A stretch of 64,000 bases of DNA from UBA8752 sp049610565 (GTDB lineage Bacteria > Bacteroidota > Bacteroidia > Flavobacteriales_D > Sanyastnellaceae). The stretch spans positions 1-64,000 of the forward strand of contig JBMYZR010000001.1 in the NCBI GenBank assembly GCA_049610565.1, read 5' to 3'. The notes under the pieces were generated by a model. That model searched no databases, was not told the DNA's origin, and saw only the letters and a program-made list of their open reading frames with translations. Both the position numbers and the translations under genes were made by a program. Positions 8,377 through 17,323 of this stretch are shown in pieces. Position 1 is the first letter of the stretch; every line of letters begins with the position of its first letter.

Positions 8377-9654
8377 TCAGGCCAACATGCGAACCGGGTG
8401 CTCGAGGAGGGATTTGACCTCCTGGAGGAAGGCGGCGCCGGTGGCACCGTCCACAACGCGGTGGTCGCAGCTGAGGGTGAGCTTCATCACCTTGCCGGGT
8501 ACCACAGCGCCGTCTTTGACAACCGGCACGTCGCTGATGCCGCCCACCGCGAGGATGCAGGCATCCGGCGGATTGATGATGGCCGTGAAGTCCTCGATGC
8601 CGAACATGCCGAGGTTGGAGATGGTGAAGGTGTTGCCTTCCCAATCGCTCGGCTGGAGCTTCTTCTCCCGGGCCTTGCCGGCGTAATCCTTGACCTCTGC
8701 CCCGATTTCGGTGAGGGACTTGCGGTCGGCGTGGCGCACGACAGGGACGAGCAGGCCATCCTCCACGGCCACGGCGACACCGATGTGCACGTGGTCGTTC
8801 TGGCGGATGTGGGTGTCCATCCAGGCGCTGTTGACGGCCGGGTGCTTCTTGAGGGCCAGGGAGACCGCCTTGACGACCATGTCGTTGAAGCTGACCTTGA
8901 CGCCTTCCTGGGCATTGATGGCCTTGCGGGCCTCCACCGCAGCGCCCATGTCGACGGACAGCTTGAGGTAGAAGTGCGGGGCGGTGAACTTGGATTCGGC
9001 GAGGCGGCGCGCGATGGTCTTGCGCATCTGCGTCACCGGGAAGTCCGTGGACGATTCCACGGCACCGAGGCCAGCTGCCGGAGCGGGGACATAGCCTTCG
9101 ATGTCGCGCTTGATGATCCGGCCACCGTCACCGGTGCCGGCCACCTGGCCGAGGTCGATTCCGCGCTCGGCGGCCAGACGGGCAGCCAACGGGGAGGCCT
9201 TGACCCGGCCATTGGCCGACGGTGCGGGGGCGGCCACCGCAGCGGCCGGCTTGACGGCCGGGGCCACCGCCGGAGCGGGGGCAGGGGCCGGAGTCGGAGC
9301 GGGGGCCGGAGCCGCCTCCACCACGGGCGCGGGGGCTGAGGCCGGAGTGGGCTCGGGAGCCGGGGCGGCGGCCGGGGCTGCCGCTTCCGCCGCGAGCAGG
9401 GCGCTCACATCTTCTCCTGCCTCGCCAAGGATGGCGAGGATGCTGTCCACGGCGGCCGTGGCGCCTTTGTCCACGCCGATGTGCAACAGCACACCATCCT
9501 GGAAGGACTCGAATTCCATGGTGGCCTTGTCGGTCTCGATCTCGGCGAGCACCTCGCCGGATTCCACCTGGTCACCCACGTTCTTGTGCCACTCGGCCAC
9601 GACACCCTCGGTCATGGTGTCGCTGAGCTTCGGCATGCGTACGATTTCAGCCAT
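8377..9654 (-). CDS. pdhC: Pyruvate dehydrogenase complex E2, dihydrolipoyl acetyltransferase
   Basis: E2 core of the pyruvate dehydrogenase complex, 425 residues, which transfers acetyl groups to CoA. It has one lipoyl domain (about 1-76) with the lipoylated lysine in ETDKATMEF (Lys43). A long Ala/Pro linker (about 88-145) is followed by a peripheral subunit-binding domain (KASPLAARLAAERGID) and a catalytic domain from about 195 ending in the DHRVVDGA active-site motif. The flexible linker is unusually rich in Ala-Pro repeats, which reads as low-complexity DNA on both strands. It sits 20 bases downstream of pdhA. No E1-beta gene is in the window. Confidence 0.95.
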   Translation of the reverse strand: MAEIVRMPKLSDTMTEGVVAEWHKNVGDQVESGEVLAEIETDKATMEFESFQDGVLLHIGVDKGATAAVDSILAILGEAGEDVSALLAAEAAAPAAAPAPEPTPASAPAPVVEAAPAPAPTPAPAPAPAVAPAVKPAAAVAAPAPSANGRVKASPLAARLAAERGIDLGQVAGTGDGGRIIKRDIEGYVPAPAAGLGAVESSTDFPVTQMRKTIARRLAESKFTAPHFYLKLSVDMGAAVEARKAINAQEGVKVSFNDMVVKAVSLALKKHPAVNSAWMDTHIRQNDHVHIGVAVAVEDGLLVPVVRHADRKSLTEIGAEVKDYAGKAREKKLQPSDWEGNTFTISNLGMFGIEDFTAIINPPDACILAVGGISDVPVVKDGAVVPGKVMKLTLSCDHRVVDGATGAAFLQEVKSLLEHPVRMLA

Positions 9655-9674
9655 CAGAGTTGTGAATCAGTCGT

Positions 9675-10727
9675 TCAGTCGTTGACGAAGGGATAGTTGG
9701 GCGTCACGTAGACGTCCTCGTAGAGTTCGTGCGCTTCGGGGAGCGGGCTCTCCTCGGCAAACTGGATGGCCTCCTCGACCTGGGCCTTGACTTCCTTGTC
9801 GACGGCCTTGAGGTCGGCCTCCGTCATCCACTTGTTGTCGGTGATGACCTTGGCGCAGTGGGCGATCGGGTCGCGCTCCTGGTACTCCTCGACCTCACTC
9901 TTGGTGCGGTACTTCTGTGGGTCGCTCATGGAGTGGCCCTTGTAGCGGTACGTCTGGATGTCGAGGAGGTACGGACCCTCTCCCTTGCGGCAGTGCTCTG
10001 CGGCGCGGGCCATGGCCTCGGCCACGGCTTCCGGGGACATGCCGTCCACGGACTCGGCGGGCATCTCGTAGGAGGCGCCCAGCTTGGAGAGGTCGTGCAC
10101 GTTGGTGGTGCGCTCGACCGAGGTGCCCATGGCGTACTTGTTGTTCTCCACCACGTAGATGACCGGGAGCTTCCAGGTCATCGCCATGTTGAAGGTCTCG
10201 TGGAGCATGCCCTGGCGGGCGGCGCCGTCGCCGAAGAAGCAGACGGTCACGTGGTCCTCCTTGCGGTACTTGTCGGCGAAGGCGATGCCGGCGCCGAGGC
10301 CGATCTGACCGCCCACGATGCCGTGTCCGCCGAAGAGGTTGCGCTCCTTGTCGAACATGTGCATGGAGCCGCCCTTGCCCTTGCTGGAACCGGTCTTCCG
10401 GCCGTAGAGCTCGGCCATGACCACCTTGGGATCGGTGCCGAGGGCGAGCGGGTGGGCGTGGTCACGGTAGGCCGTGATGACGCGGTCGGTCGGACGGATG
10501 GCCTCCACCATGCCGGCGAGGATGGCTTCCTGGCCGATGTAGAGGTGGCAGAATCCGCCGAATTTCTGTTGGATGTAGAGGTGACCGCAGCGCTCTTCAA
10601 AGCGGCGCATCAACAGCATGTCGCGGTGCCACTTGATGTAGGTCTCCTTGGAATAAGGCGTCTTGGCGGCCTTTTTGGCGGCCGGCTTGCGCCGAGTCGT
10701 CTTCTTGGCAGGCGTGGTGGTGGTCAT
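9675..10727 (-). CDS. pdhA: Pyruvate dehydrogenase E1 component, alpha subunit
   Basis: Thiamine-diphosphate-dependent E1-alpha, 350 residues, which decarboxylates pyruvate together with E1-beta. Recognisable segments are CHLYIGQEA, HGIVGGQIGLGAGIAFA, the ThDP/Mg motif beginning GDGAARQG and ending near VENNKYAMGTS, and the phosphorylation-loop-type RYKGHSMSDPQKYR. The ATG at 10727 is chosen because it follows a promoter box and starts a short tail. That tail (about residues 6-23, KKTTRRKPAAKKAAK) is Lys/Ala-rich and histone-H1-like, and is not part of the usual E1-alpha fold. It lies upstream of pdhC and downstream of ispF. Confidence 0.94.
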   Translation of the reverse strand: MTTTTPAKKTTRRKPAAKKAAKTPYSKETYIKWHRDMLLMRRFEERCGHLYIQQKFGGFCHLYIGQEAILAGMVEAIRPTDRVITAYRDHAHPLALGTDPKVVMAELYGRKTGSSKGKGGSMHMFDKERNLFGGHGIVGGQIGLGAGIAFADKYRKEDHVTVCFFGDGAARQGMLHETFNMAMTWKLPVIYVVENNKYAMGTSVERTTNVHDLSKLGASYEMPAESVDGMSPEAVAEAMARAAEHCRKGEGPYLLDIQTYRYKGHSMSDPQKYRTKSEVEEYQERDPIAHCAKVITDNKWMTEADLKAVDKEVKAQVEEAIQFAEESPLPEAHELYEDVYVTPNYPFVND

Positions 10728-10747
10728 GTTGCCCAATTTGCGAACTG

Positions 10748-10755
10748 CGAATATA
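10748..10755 (-). promoter_or_regulatory. Candidate -7 box for pdhA
   Basis: Minus-strand TATATTCG differs from TAnnTTTG at one base. It ends 20 bases before the pdhA ATG and falls in the 3' end of ispF, so pdhA-pdhC-recG may have their own promoter besides read-through. The -33 element is weak. Confidence 0.35.
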
Positions 10756-10782
10756 GGCCGCACGGCCCGCCCGACAGGCCCC

Positions 10783-11268
10783 TCAGCGGCCCAACAGCAC
10801 CACCGCATGGGCACTGATGCCCTCACCTGTGCCGACGAAGCCCAAACGCTCGGTCGTGGTGGCCTTCACGCCCACCCGATCCACGGGGATCCCAAGGCAC
10901 TCCGCGATGCACTCCCGCATGGCGTCAATGTGGGGTCGAAGCTTGGGCGCCTGGAGGCAAATGGTCGCGTCGACATTGACGATGCCCCACCCCTCCGTGC
11001 ACACCTTGGCGACGGTGTCGCGCAGCAGGATTTTGCTGTCGATGCCCTTGAATGCGTCGTCGGTATCGGGAAAATGAGCCCCGATGTCGCCCATGGCCCG
11101 CGCCCCGAACAGGGCATCGCAAATCACATGGAGGAGCACGTCGGCATCGCTGTGTCCCACCGCACCGATGTCCGAGGGAATGCGGATTCCCCCAAGCCAG
11201 AACTCCTCCCCGGACGCCAATTGATGGACGTCGTAGCCGTATCCGATGCGGAGGTCGGGAAGGGGCAT
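10783..11268 (-). CDS. ispF: 2-C-methyl-D-erythritol 2,4-cyclodiphosphate synthase
   Basis: IspF catalyses the cyclisation step of the MEP isoprenoid pathway. The 161-residue protein has the complete family pattern: GYGYDVHQL (metal-ligand Asp and His), LGGIRI, GHSDADVLLHVICDALFGA, GDIGAHFPDTD, and the C-terminal ATTTERLGFVGTGEGI. The ATG at 11268 gives the standard length and lies seven bases after the porV stop. In many flavobacteria the slot between porV and pdhA is, from memory, occupied by cytidine deaminase; here it is ispF. Confidence 0.96.
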   Translation of the reverse strand: MPLPDLRIGYGYDVHQLASGEEFWLGGIRIPSDIGAVGHSDADVLLHVICDALFGARAMGDIGAHFPDTDDAFKGIDSKILLRDTVAKVCTEGWGIVNVDATICLQAPKLRPHIDAMRECIAECLGIPVDRVGVKATTTERLGFVGTGEGISAHAVVLLGR

Positions 11269-11275
11269 GTGCCGA

Positions 11276-12544
11276 TCAGTAATTGGCGGGGTCGTCGTCG
11301 CCGCCACCCACGACGTCGTCGAAGGCCAGGCGCAGGGAGAACCGCAGCGTGTTGGCCAGCGGGTTCTGTTGCGTGGTGGCGATCAGGTAGCTCAGGTCGA
11401 TGTCGAGCACCGTGTACTTGATGCCGGCACCCAGCGTGATGAACTGGCGGTTGCCCTTGGTGTAGTGCTCGAAGAAGTAGCCACCGCGAACGGCGAAGAC
11501 GCCGTTGTAATCGTATTCGATGCCGCCGCCGAGGTTGATTTCGCGCAACTCCTCGCGGAACACGCTGCCGGGCTCCACCAGGTAGGTGCCGTCTCCCTGG
11601 CGCTCCACGATACCGGGGGCATCATAGAAGCTTTGGATGATGCCGGAGGCGACACCGACGTTGGGGTCGAATCCGCTGACGATGATGTCGTCATCCTCCC
11701 CCTCGCCGTAGGCCGGGGCCGTGGGCACGAGGAGCTTGTTGGCGTCCATCGTGAAGGTGATGTTGTTGTAGTCGTCGAGGAACACCGTCGCGGCTGCTCC
11801 GGCCTTGAGGTTGGTCGGAATGAAGTCCCGCTCGGCGGTCTCGGTGTAGCTCATCTTGGCGCCCACATTGGACACGCACACCCCCCAGTTCATCCGGCCG
11901 TCGCGGTCTCCGAACTTGACGTTGTCGTTGGTGTGGAAGACCCCCACGTCGACCGCCACCGAGCGTCCCGGACGGCTGTCCGCCCCGAGGATGTTGGTGC
12001 CCCCGGTGAGGTTGCTGTGGATGTAACGCGCAGTGAAACCGCCGCTGAACTTGTCTCCGAACTTCTGGGAGAACCCGAAGTCGAGGGAGAACTCATTGGG
12101 GCTGAAGTCCCGGATGGCCGTGCCGTTGACGTCGGTGAACGTGATGTTGCCCAGGGAGAAGTACCGCAGGGCCATGCCGATGGCCTGGCGCTTGTTGAGC
12201 TTGCGCGTTCCGCTGAGGTAGGCGAGCGACATGTCGTCGACCAGAGCGCGCAGCCATGGCGCATACCCGAGGTGGGACTCGAAGGTCTGGTCTGTGAAAG
12301 CCATCCGCGCCGGGTTCCACGCCATGGCCGCACCGTCCGGTGTCAAGGCCACGCCGGCATCTCCGAGCGCACCACTCCGGGAATCCGGCGCGATGGTCAG
12401 GAACGGGACGGCGGTGGTGATGGTGTTCAGCTGGAGCTGTTGTGCCGTTTCGACTTGCGTCAGCTGTGCATGGGCCGAGGGGGCAAGGATGCCGACGGCG
12501 GCAAGAATGCCGAGGGCACGAAGGAGAAAAATCCTGGAAGCCAT
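11276..12544 (-). CDS. porV: Type IX secretion outer-membrane protein PorV
   Basis: PorV (LptO) is a FadL-like 14-strand outer-membrane barrel that shuttles type IX cargo from the translocon to the PorU sortase complex. The 422-residue protein has a signal peptide (about 1-26, ending SAHAQ). Its early region PFLTIAPDSRSGALGDAGVA and PDGAAMAWNPARMAF are hallmarks of the family, and alternating aromatic beta-strands follow to the C-terminus. It is 41 bases downstream of porU on the same strand, the usual pairing. The tail GGGDDDPANY is polar and not a final strand. Confidence 0.93.
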   Translation of the reverse strand: MASRIFLLRALGILAAVGILAPSAHAQLTQVETAQQLQLNTITTAVPFLTIAPDSRSGALGDAGVALTPDGAAMAWNPARMAFTDQTFESHLGYAPWLRALVDDMSLAYLSGTRKLNKRQAIGMALRYFSLGNITFTDVNGTAIRDFSPNEFSLDFGFSQKFGDKFSGGFTARYIHSNLTGGTNILGADSRPGRSVAVDVGVFHTNDNVKFGDRDGRMNWGVCVSNVGAKMSYTETAERDFIPTNLKAGAAATVFLDDYNNITFTMDANKLLVPTAPAYGEGEDDDIIVSGFDPNVGVASGIIQSFYDAPGIVERQGDGTYLVEPGSVFREELREINLGGGIEYDYNGVFAVRGGYFFEHYTKGNRQFITLGAGIKYTVLDIDLSYLIATTQQNPLANTLRFSLRLAFDDVVGGGDDDPANY

Positions 12545-12585
12545 AAGAGGGGCTGAATTTAAGCGAATGGTTCGATTCAATCGGG

Positions 12586-15500
12586 TCAGTCGAGCAGGAC
12601 GAGACGACCGGTTCGGGTGGCCTGTCGGCCTTCGGGAGTCGTGAGGTTCAGGCGGTAGAGGTAGGCGCCTGCGCGAAGCTCGCTGCCCGCTGCGCTTGTT
12701 CCATCCCAATGCCATCCGTCCACTCGGTATCCCGGGGGTGTCTCCTCCCGTTCACCCTCCCAAACGACATTTCCCATGGAATCGTATACGCTCAATGACA
12801 TCGTCAAAGCCACGCATGCCTGGTTGTGGTCAAACCGGAACGTTGTGCCCCGCCGATCCATGGGATTCGGGTAGTTGATCAGGCCGTCGAGGAAGACCTC
12901 CAGATCCGAGACCACCACGAAGTCCAGGGTGGCCTTGGCGCTGTTGTTGTGGACATCCCAAGCCTTCAGCTCGAGCGTGTGGGGCCCTTCCTCCAGGTCG
13001 CTGAACGGGTACACGACCCGGCCGCTCTGGTACGTGTCGAGGTCGCTCGCGTAGAATTCGTTGAGCACCACGGAGGTGCCGCCATCCAAGGTGGCCTTGA
13101 GGTCGTGTCCGATGCCGTTGCCGACCGTGTTCAACCCCTGGTCGTCCCGGAGCCGGGCATACAGGATGGGATGGGGATCGGTGGTGCCCCCGTTGACGAA
13201 GTTGGAGTCGTTCAGGAAGAGCTCGATCTCGGGGCCCTCATTGTCGAGCACGGCGTCCTCGGACACGCCCCCCACGAAGACCTGCTCGGTGTAGCCGTGG
13301 GCATCGAGGTCACCATCGACTGCGTAGTAGCTGATGCGTCCGGGGGCGGGATCATAGCCGATGTCGCGGGGCACGATGAATTCGAAGCTGAACGTCCCCT
13401 GCTCCGCACGCACGGCCCCCGTGTGGATGCGGTTCCGCCATTCTCCGTAGCTGACGCCCCCCGTGCCGCCGTCGTTGTTGAGGGTGGTCACCTCGGAGCG
13501 CTGGTCAAACACCGTGGGGTAGACGAACCCGTTGAAGTCAGTCATCAGGTTGCCCGCCTCATCGGCGACATACCCCTTGACCACCACGTGCTCCAGCGCG
13601 CTCAACGTGTCGGCCCAGGCGTCGACAGGGACCCCATTGACCTCGCTCGTGCGGACTTCCATCCGGGGGGTGGCCAATTGGAGGGCCACGTCGCCGAGCA
13701 AGGTGAAGTTGCGCTTGTTGGAGGACGCGCCGGCTGCGGGGTTGTTCTTGGTGCGGCGGAGGATGTCGCCGAGCCGCTGCTGGGTGCCGACCGGCGCATC
13801 GAACACCACGTCGAAGAACGCCGTGTTGAGCTGCTCGTTGGCAAAACTGTACACCACCCGGGTGGTCGTCATCATGGCGATGGCCCCGCCATTGGGGTTC
13901 ATCACCATCATCTCCCCGGCGGTCTCGATGTCCGGATCATCGAACCGGGCCAGCTCGCAAGTGGCCGTGAAGAAGAGCGGCATGCGGTCGAGGTTGTCCC
14001 AGGCCTGGATGGTGGAGGTGTTCAACACGCGCTCGTGGGCCCAACCGCGTTCGCCGCCGTGGCCGATGTAGTTGACGAGGAGCGCCCCATTCCGCACCCG
14101 ACGGTCGATGGCCTCCTCTGCTTCCGGATACCGCTCTCCCCCCGGCGTCGCCAGTTGCGGGTAGGCGTCCATGAAAATGCGCTCGATGTCAAAGGCACCG
14201 TGGTTCTCCTCCACCCCTGCCGCATGGCCGATGCTGTAGAGCGTGTGGCCGGTTTCCGTCGCCCCGCCGTTCCCGTCGAAGTCGTCCGCCACGAAGCACA
14301 CGCGGTTGCGCCAGGGGCCGTATGGATTGCCTTCCCCTTCGCCGGGCAGACCGGCCGTGGTGCACCCGGCCCCCTCGGGATCCGGATTGGCTCCGGAATA
14401 GGCCACCACCTTGGCCACGGCGTCCCAAGCCTGTTCCGGGGTGGACGCCGGAATGCGACCGACGCCGATGGACAGCGTGTCCGTCAAGCGCTCGGAGGCC
14501 GCATCGGACAGGAAGCCGAAGTAATCGTCCGTCACGTAACTCGAAGTGGGCGTGTGGCTCTGGGCGCTCTGGAAGGTGATGAGGGCATTGCCGAAACGGG
14601 GCAGGTTGCGGTTTCGGAAGGTCCCGTCGCCGAAGAGCTGCAGGTAGCGCGGTTCGAGGGCAGGATTGCCGTCGGCCCGGTCGTGCAGCATCTTCATCAG
14701 CATCTTGATGGCGGTGGGGTCGACCCGTCCGGAGCTGAAGCAATCGTAGATGAAACTGGGCTCGAGGACGGCGACGTCGAGGCCCTCGGCCAAGTGAATC
14801 CGCGCCAGGCTGTCCGCCGCCTCGCGCAATGCGGGCGGGGTGATGACCACCAGATCGACCTGGGGCAGCGCGTGGACGTCGGTGTTCTGGACGGGACCGA
14901 TCGGCACGGGCGCATAGAAACCGGACCCGGTGCCCGCGCGGAACCGCCTGACTTCATCATAGGCCACCTGGAAGCTCAAGACCCCGTCCACGACCTCGTG
15001 GGGAATGGCCCTCGGCGCCTGGGGGTCGGTGACGTCCCAGACCCGCTGAACGGACTGCGCGCCGGACACGTTCCACCGCACGATGCGGCCTGGCGCCGCT
15101 TCAGCGGCCCGGACGAATTCCTGCTGCGACCCTCCGGACATGTTGGCTTCCCTGGATCCGGTGATGCGCACATAATCCAGCCACCCCTTGGCGTCGACGA
15201 CCTGCGCGTCGAGGGTGATGCCGACCTGGACGAGCTCGGACGACGGCGTCCACAGCCAATCGCCGGTGCCCACCCTCGCCTGGCTCACATAGGTCTGAGA
15301 TCCGGTGACGGGCGGCAGGATGGTCCAGAGGCTGTCCCCCAGGGAGACCGTGTAGGGACTGGCCATGCCGACGGACCGGCCCATCAGCCTGACCTCGAGC
15401 CGGGCGGGCTCGGGCAGGATGTCCGGCACCTGGAACGGGATGGTGTGCGTCGGGTTCTGGTCGAACACCTCTCCGAAGAAATTGCGGCCGGACCGGATGA

Positions 15501-16122
15501 TGGTCGACTGCTCCAACTCGTGGTACTGGTGGAAATCCGTGGCCGTCAGGACGGCATCCACGTCCCCGCCCAAGCCGGGATCCGTCGGCACCCTGACCGG
15601 CACCGCATCGTCCACGCGAAGGAAGTACCAGGCCGTGTCGGACCAGGGGTTGATGGCGTGTCGCCACCGATCCGACCCGTCGTCATAGGTCCATTGATCC
15701 GGCCCATCCCCCATGAAAATGAAGTGGTCGCTCCCATCGAACTGGGCATCGCCGTCATCCACCATCTCGATGGGGACCGGCACCAGGTCGAGCGGTCGGG
15801 GCAGGGCATTGTCGATGGGCAGGGCGTCACCGCCGTGACCGTAGAGGTTCACTGCGCCCGGATTGACCGCCGTGGGATCGATGCCCAACCCTTCCAGAAC
15901 CGCCACATCCACCTTGTGAAATCCGGTTTTGGTCGTCGCGATGCGGAACCACTGGCCTTCGGAGAGGGCCGAGTGCGCCGGCCAATCGTAGTCGAATTGC
16001 GCCGACATCCCCACGCTCAAGCCAGCCAGGAAACCCGCGAGCACCGCCTTGCGTATGCCCTGCGTCCGGGTCTGAAATCCGAGCTGGGGCAACGAAAAGA
16101 GACGATGGGTCGTTGGGTACAT
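12586..16122 (-). CDS. porU: Type IX secretion system sortase PorU
   Basis: PorU is the gingipain-like cysteine peptidase that cleaves C-terminal sorting domains and attaches type IX cargo to the surface. The 1178-residue protein has a signal peptide ending near residue 40 (FLAGLSVGMSAQ), a long N-terminal domain, a C25-type peptidase domain (about 420-800) with catalytic His688 in NYIGHGG and Cys722 in FFTATCELARF, and C-terminal Ig-like domains finishing in a FlgD-like LRAGAYLYRLNL segment. The length matches flavobacterial PorU. The start at 16122 is picked because it gives an n-region with basic residues before the hydrophobic core. It is divergent from the porP/sprF-like gene. Confidence 0.94.
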   Translation of the reverse strand: MYPTTHRLFSLPQLGFQTRTQGIRKAVLAGFLAGLSVGMSAQFDYDWPAHSALSEGQWFRIATTKTGFHKVDVAVLEGLGIDPTAVNPGAVNLYGHGGDALPIDNALPRPLDLVPVPIEMVDDGDAQFDGSDHFIFMGDGPDQWTYDDGSDRWRHAINPWSDTAWYFLRVDDAVPVRVPTDPGLGGDVDAVLTATDFHQYHELEQSTIIRSGRNFFGEVFDQNPTHTIPFQVPDILPEPARLEVRLMGRSVGMASPYTVSLGDSLWTILPPVTGSQTYVSQARVGTGDWLWTPSSELVQVGITLDAQVVDAKGWLDYVRITGSREANMSGGSQQEFVRAAEAAPGRIVRWNVSGAQSVQRVWDVTDPQAPRAIPHEVVDGVLSFQVAYDEVRRFRAGTGSGFYAPVPIGPVQNTDVHALPQVDLVVITPPALREAADSLARIHLAEGLDVAVLEPSFIYDCFSSGRVDPTAIKMLMKMLHDRADGNPALEPRYLQLFGDGTFRNRNLPRFGNALITFQSAQSHTPTSSYVTDDYFGFLSDAASERLTDTLSIGVGRIPASTPEQAWDAVAKVVAYSGANPDPEGAGCTTAGLPGEGEGNPYGPWRNRVCFVADDFDGNGGATETGHTLYSIGHAAGVEENHGAFDIERIFMDAYPQLATPGGERYPEAEEAIDRRVRNGALLVNYIGHGGERGWAHERVLNTSTIQAWDNLDRMPLFFTATCELARFDDPDIETAGEMMVMNPNGGAIAMMTTTRVVYSFANEQLNTAFFDVVFDAPVGTQQRLGDILRRTKNNPAAGASSNKRNFTLLGDVALQLATPRMEVRTSEVNGVPVDAWADTLSALEHVVVKGYVADEAGNLMTDFNGFVYPTVFDQRSEVTTLNNDGGTGGVSYGEWRNRIHTGAVRAEQGTFSFEFIVPRDIGYDPAPGRISYYAVDGDLDAHGYTEQVFVGGVSEDAVLDNEGPEIELFLNDSNFVNGGTTDPHPILYARLRDDQGLNTVGNGIGHDLKATLDGGTSVVLNEFYASDLDTYQSGRVVYPFSDLEEGPHTLELKAWDVHNNSAKATLDFVVVSDLEVFLDGLINYPNPMDRRGTTFRFDHNQACVALTMSLSVYDSMGNVVWEGEREETPPGYRVDGWHWDGTSAAGSELRAGAYLYRLNLTTPEGRQATRTGRLVLLD

Positions 16123-16183
16123 GGAAAGGGTCAGAATCGCTTGAAGCGCAAACGCCAACAGGGCGTGTATTGTTGCTTCTGGG

Positions 16184-16222
16184 CAAAGATGACGGCCAAT
16201 TCCCACAAGTTTGTAATTTTCA
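16184..16222. promoter_or_regulatory. Divergent control region between porU and the porP/sprF-like gene
   Basis: The 135 bases between the two starts are much more AT-rich than their surroundings. On the plus strand TAATTTTC (16215-16222) and on the minus strand CATCTTTG (16184-16191) each differ from TAnnTTTG at one position. They could drive porP/sprF-like and porU respectively. Neither has a convincing -33 partner, so this is a tentative call. Confidence 0.35.
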
Positions 16223-16257
16223 CGACCTTATACAGGACTCTCGTCTTGGGAAATCGC

Positions 16258-17289
16258 ATGGCCATGAAGCTCCCCCAGCCTACCCTTTCCGGCGCACATC
16301 GTGCGCTGGCGCTGCCCGTGGTGGCCCTGATGCTCGCTTGCATCGGGACGTTCACTCCGGAAACGGCGTCGGCTCAGGACCCCGAATTCACGCAGTTCTA
16401 CTCCAATCCGGTGTACCTCAACCCGGCCTTTGCCGGTGCCGCCCGCTGCCCGCGGTTCGTCATGAACTACCGGAACCAGTGGCCCGCCATGAGCGGCAAC
16501 TACGTGACCAGCGCTGCGGCCTACGACCAGCACATCCCGAGCATCTCGGGCGGTTTGGGCTTCATCGTGATGAACGACCGCGCCGGCCGCGGCACGCTCA
16601 GCACGTCCCGCATCAGCGGCATCTACAGCTATCAGCAGGCCGTCAGCCGGAAGTTCTCCATCAAGGCCGGTTTCGAGGCGACCTACTTTCAGAAGGCCCT
16701 GGACTGGAGCCAGCTCACCTTCGGCGACATGATCGATCCCCGCAAGGGATTCATCTATGAGACCCAGGACCAGCCGCGCGGCGGCAAGGTCAGCCAGGTG
16801 GACTTCAGCGCCGGCATCATCGGCTTCAGCAAGAAGGTCTATTTCGGATTTGCCGCCCACCACCTCAACGAGCCCAACGAGAGCCTCGTCGTCGGCGTCA
16901 GCCGCCTGCCCATGAAGCTCACGGCCCACTTCGGCGCCTTGCTCCCGCTCGACGGAGACTCCAAGTACGCCAGCGCCTTCATCTCCCCGAACATCCTCTA
17001 CCGCCGCCAAGGCGAATTCCAGCAAATGAACTTCGGCGCCTACGTCAGCAAGGGGCCGATCGTCGGTGGAATTTGGTACCGGGGCATCCTCGGCACCCAA
17101 TATCGCGACGCGTTCATCGTTACGTTGGGCATACAGTCCGATGTCATCAAGTTCGGTTACAGCTACGACGTCACGGTGTCCGACCTGACCCCCGCCACGG
17201 GTGGCTCGCACGAGGTGAGCATGGCCCTCAACTTTGATTGTCGGGCCAAGCGAATCAAGTTCCGCAGCCCGCCCTGCCCCGGATTCTGA
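16258..17289 (+). CDS. PorP/SprF family type IX secretion outer-membrane protein
   Basis: A 343-residue exported outer-membrane barrel of the PorP/SprF family. These proteins accompany type IX cargo or link the gliding/secretion machinery to the outer membrane. A signal peptide covers about residues 1-40 (ending ETASAQD). The diagnostic start of the mature protein is DPEFTQFYSNPVYLNPAFAG, followed by CPRFVMNYRNQWPAM, and SYDVTVSDLTPATGGSHEVS near the end. The Cys-containing C-terminus (DCRAKRIKF) is also typical. Several paralogues usually exist per genome, so I do not assign porP versus sprF. It lies between porU (divergent) and gldJ (34 bases downstream). Confidence 0.92.
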   Translation: MAMKLPQPTLSGAHRALALPVVALMLACIGTFTPETASAQDPEFTQFYSNPVYLNPAFAGAARCPRFVMNYRNQWPAMSGNYVTSAAAYDQHIPSISGGLGFIVMNDRAGRGTLSTSRISGIYSYQQAVSRKFSIKAGFEATYFQKALDWSQLTFGDMIDPRKGFIYETQDQPRGGKVSQVDFSAGIIGFSKKVYFGFAAHHLNEPNESLVVGVSRLPMKLTAHFGALLPLDGDSKYASAFISPNILYRRQGEFQQMNFGAYVSKGPIVGGIWYRGILGTQYRDAFIVTLGIQSDVIKFGYSYDVTVSDLTPATGGSHEVSMALNFDCRAKRIKFRSPPCPGF

Positions 17290-17323
17290 ACCCATTCCCT
17301 GCAAGGAAACTCAATAGAAAGCG

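Noticed and set aside
9200..9420. Repetitive low-complexity DNA in pdhC resembling a tandem repeat.
   Set aside because: It encodes the Ala/Pro interdomain linker of E2, which explains the repetition.
12826..17289. A plus-strand open frame of about 1487 codons across porU into porP/sprF-like.
   Set aside because: It is the antisense frame of porU continuing into the real porP/sprF-like gene. High GC at third codon positions removes stops on the opposite strand. Only 16258-17289 has a signal peptide and family motifs.
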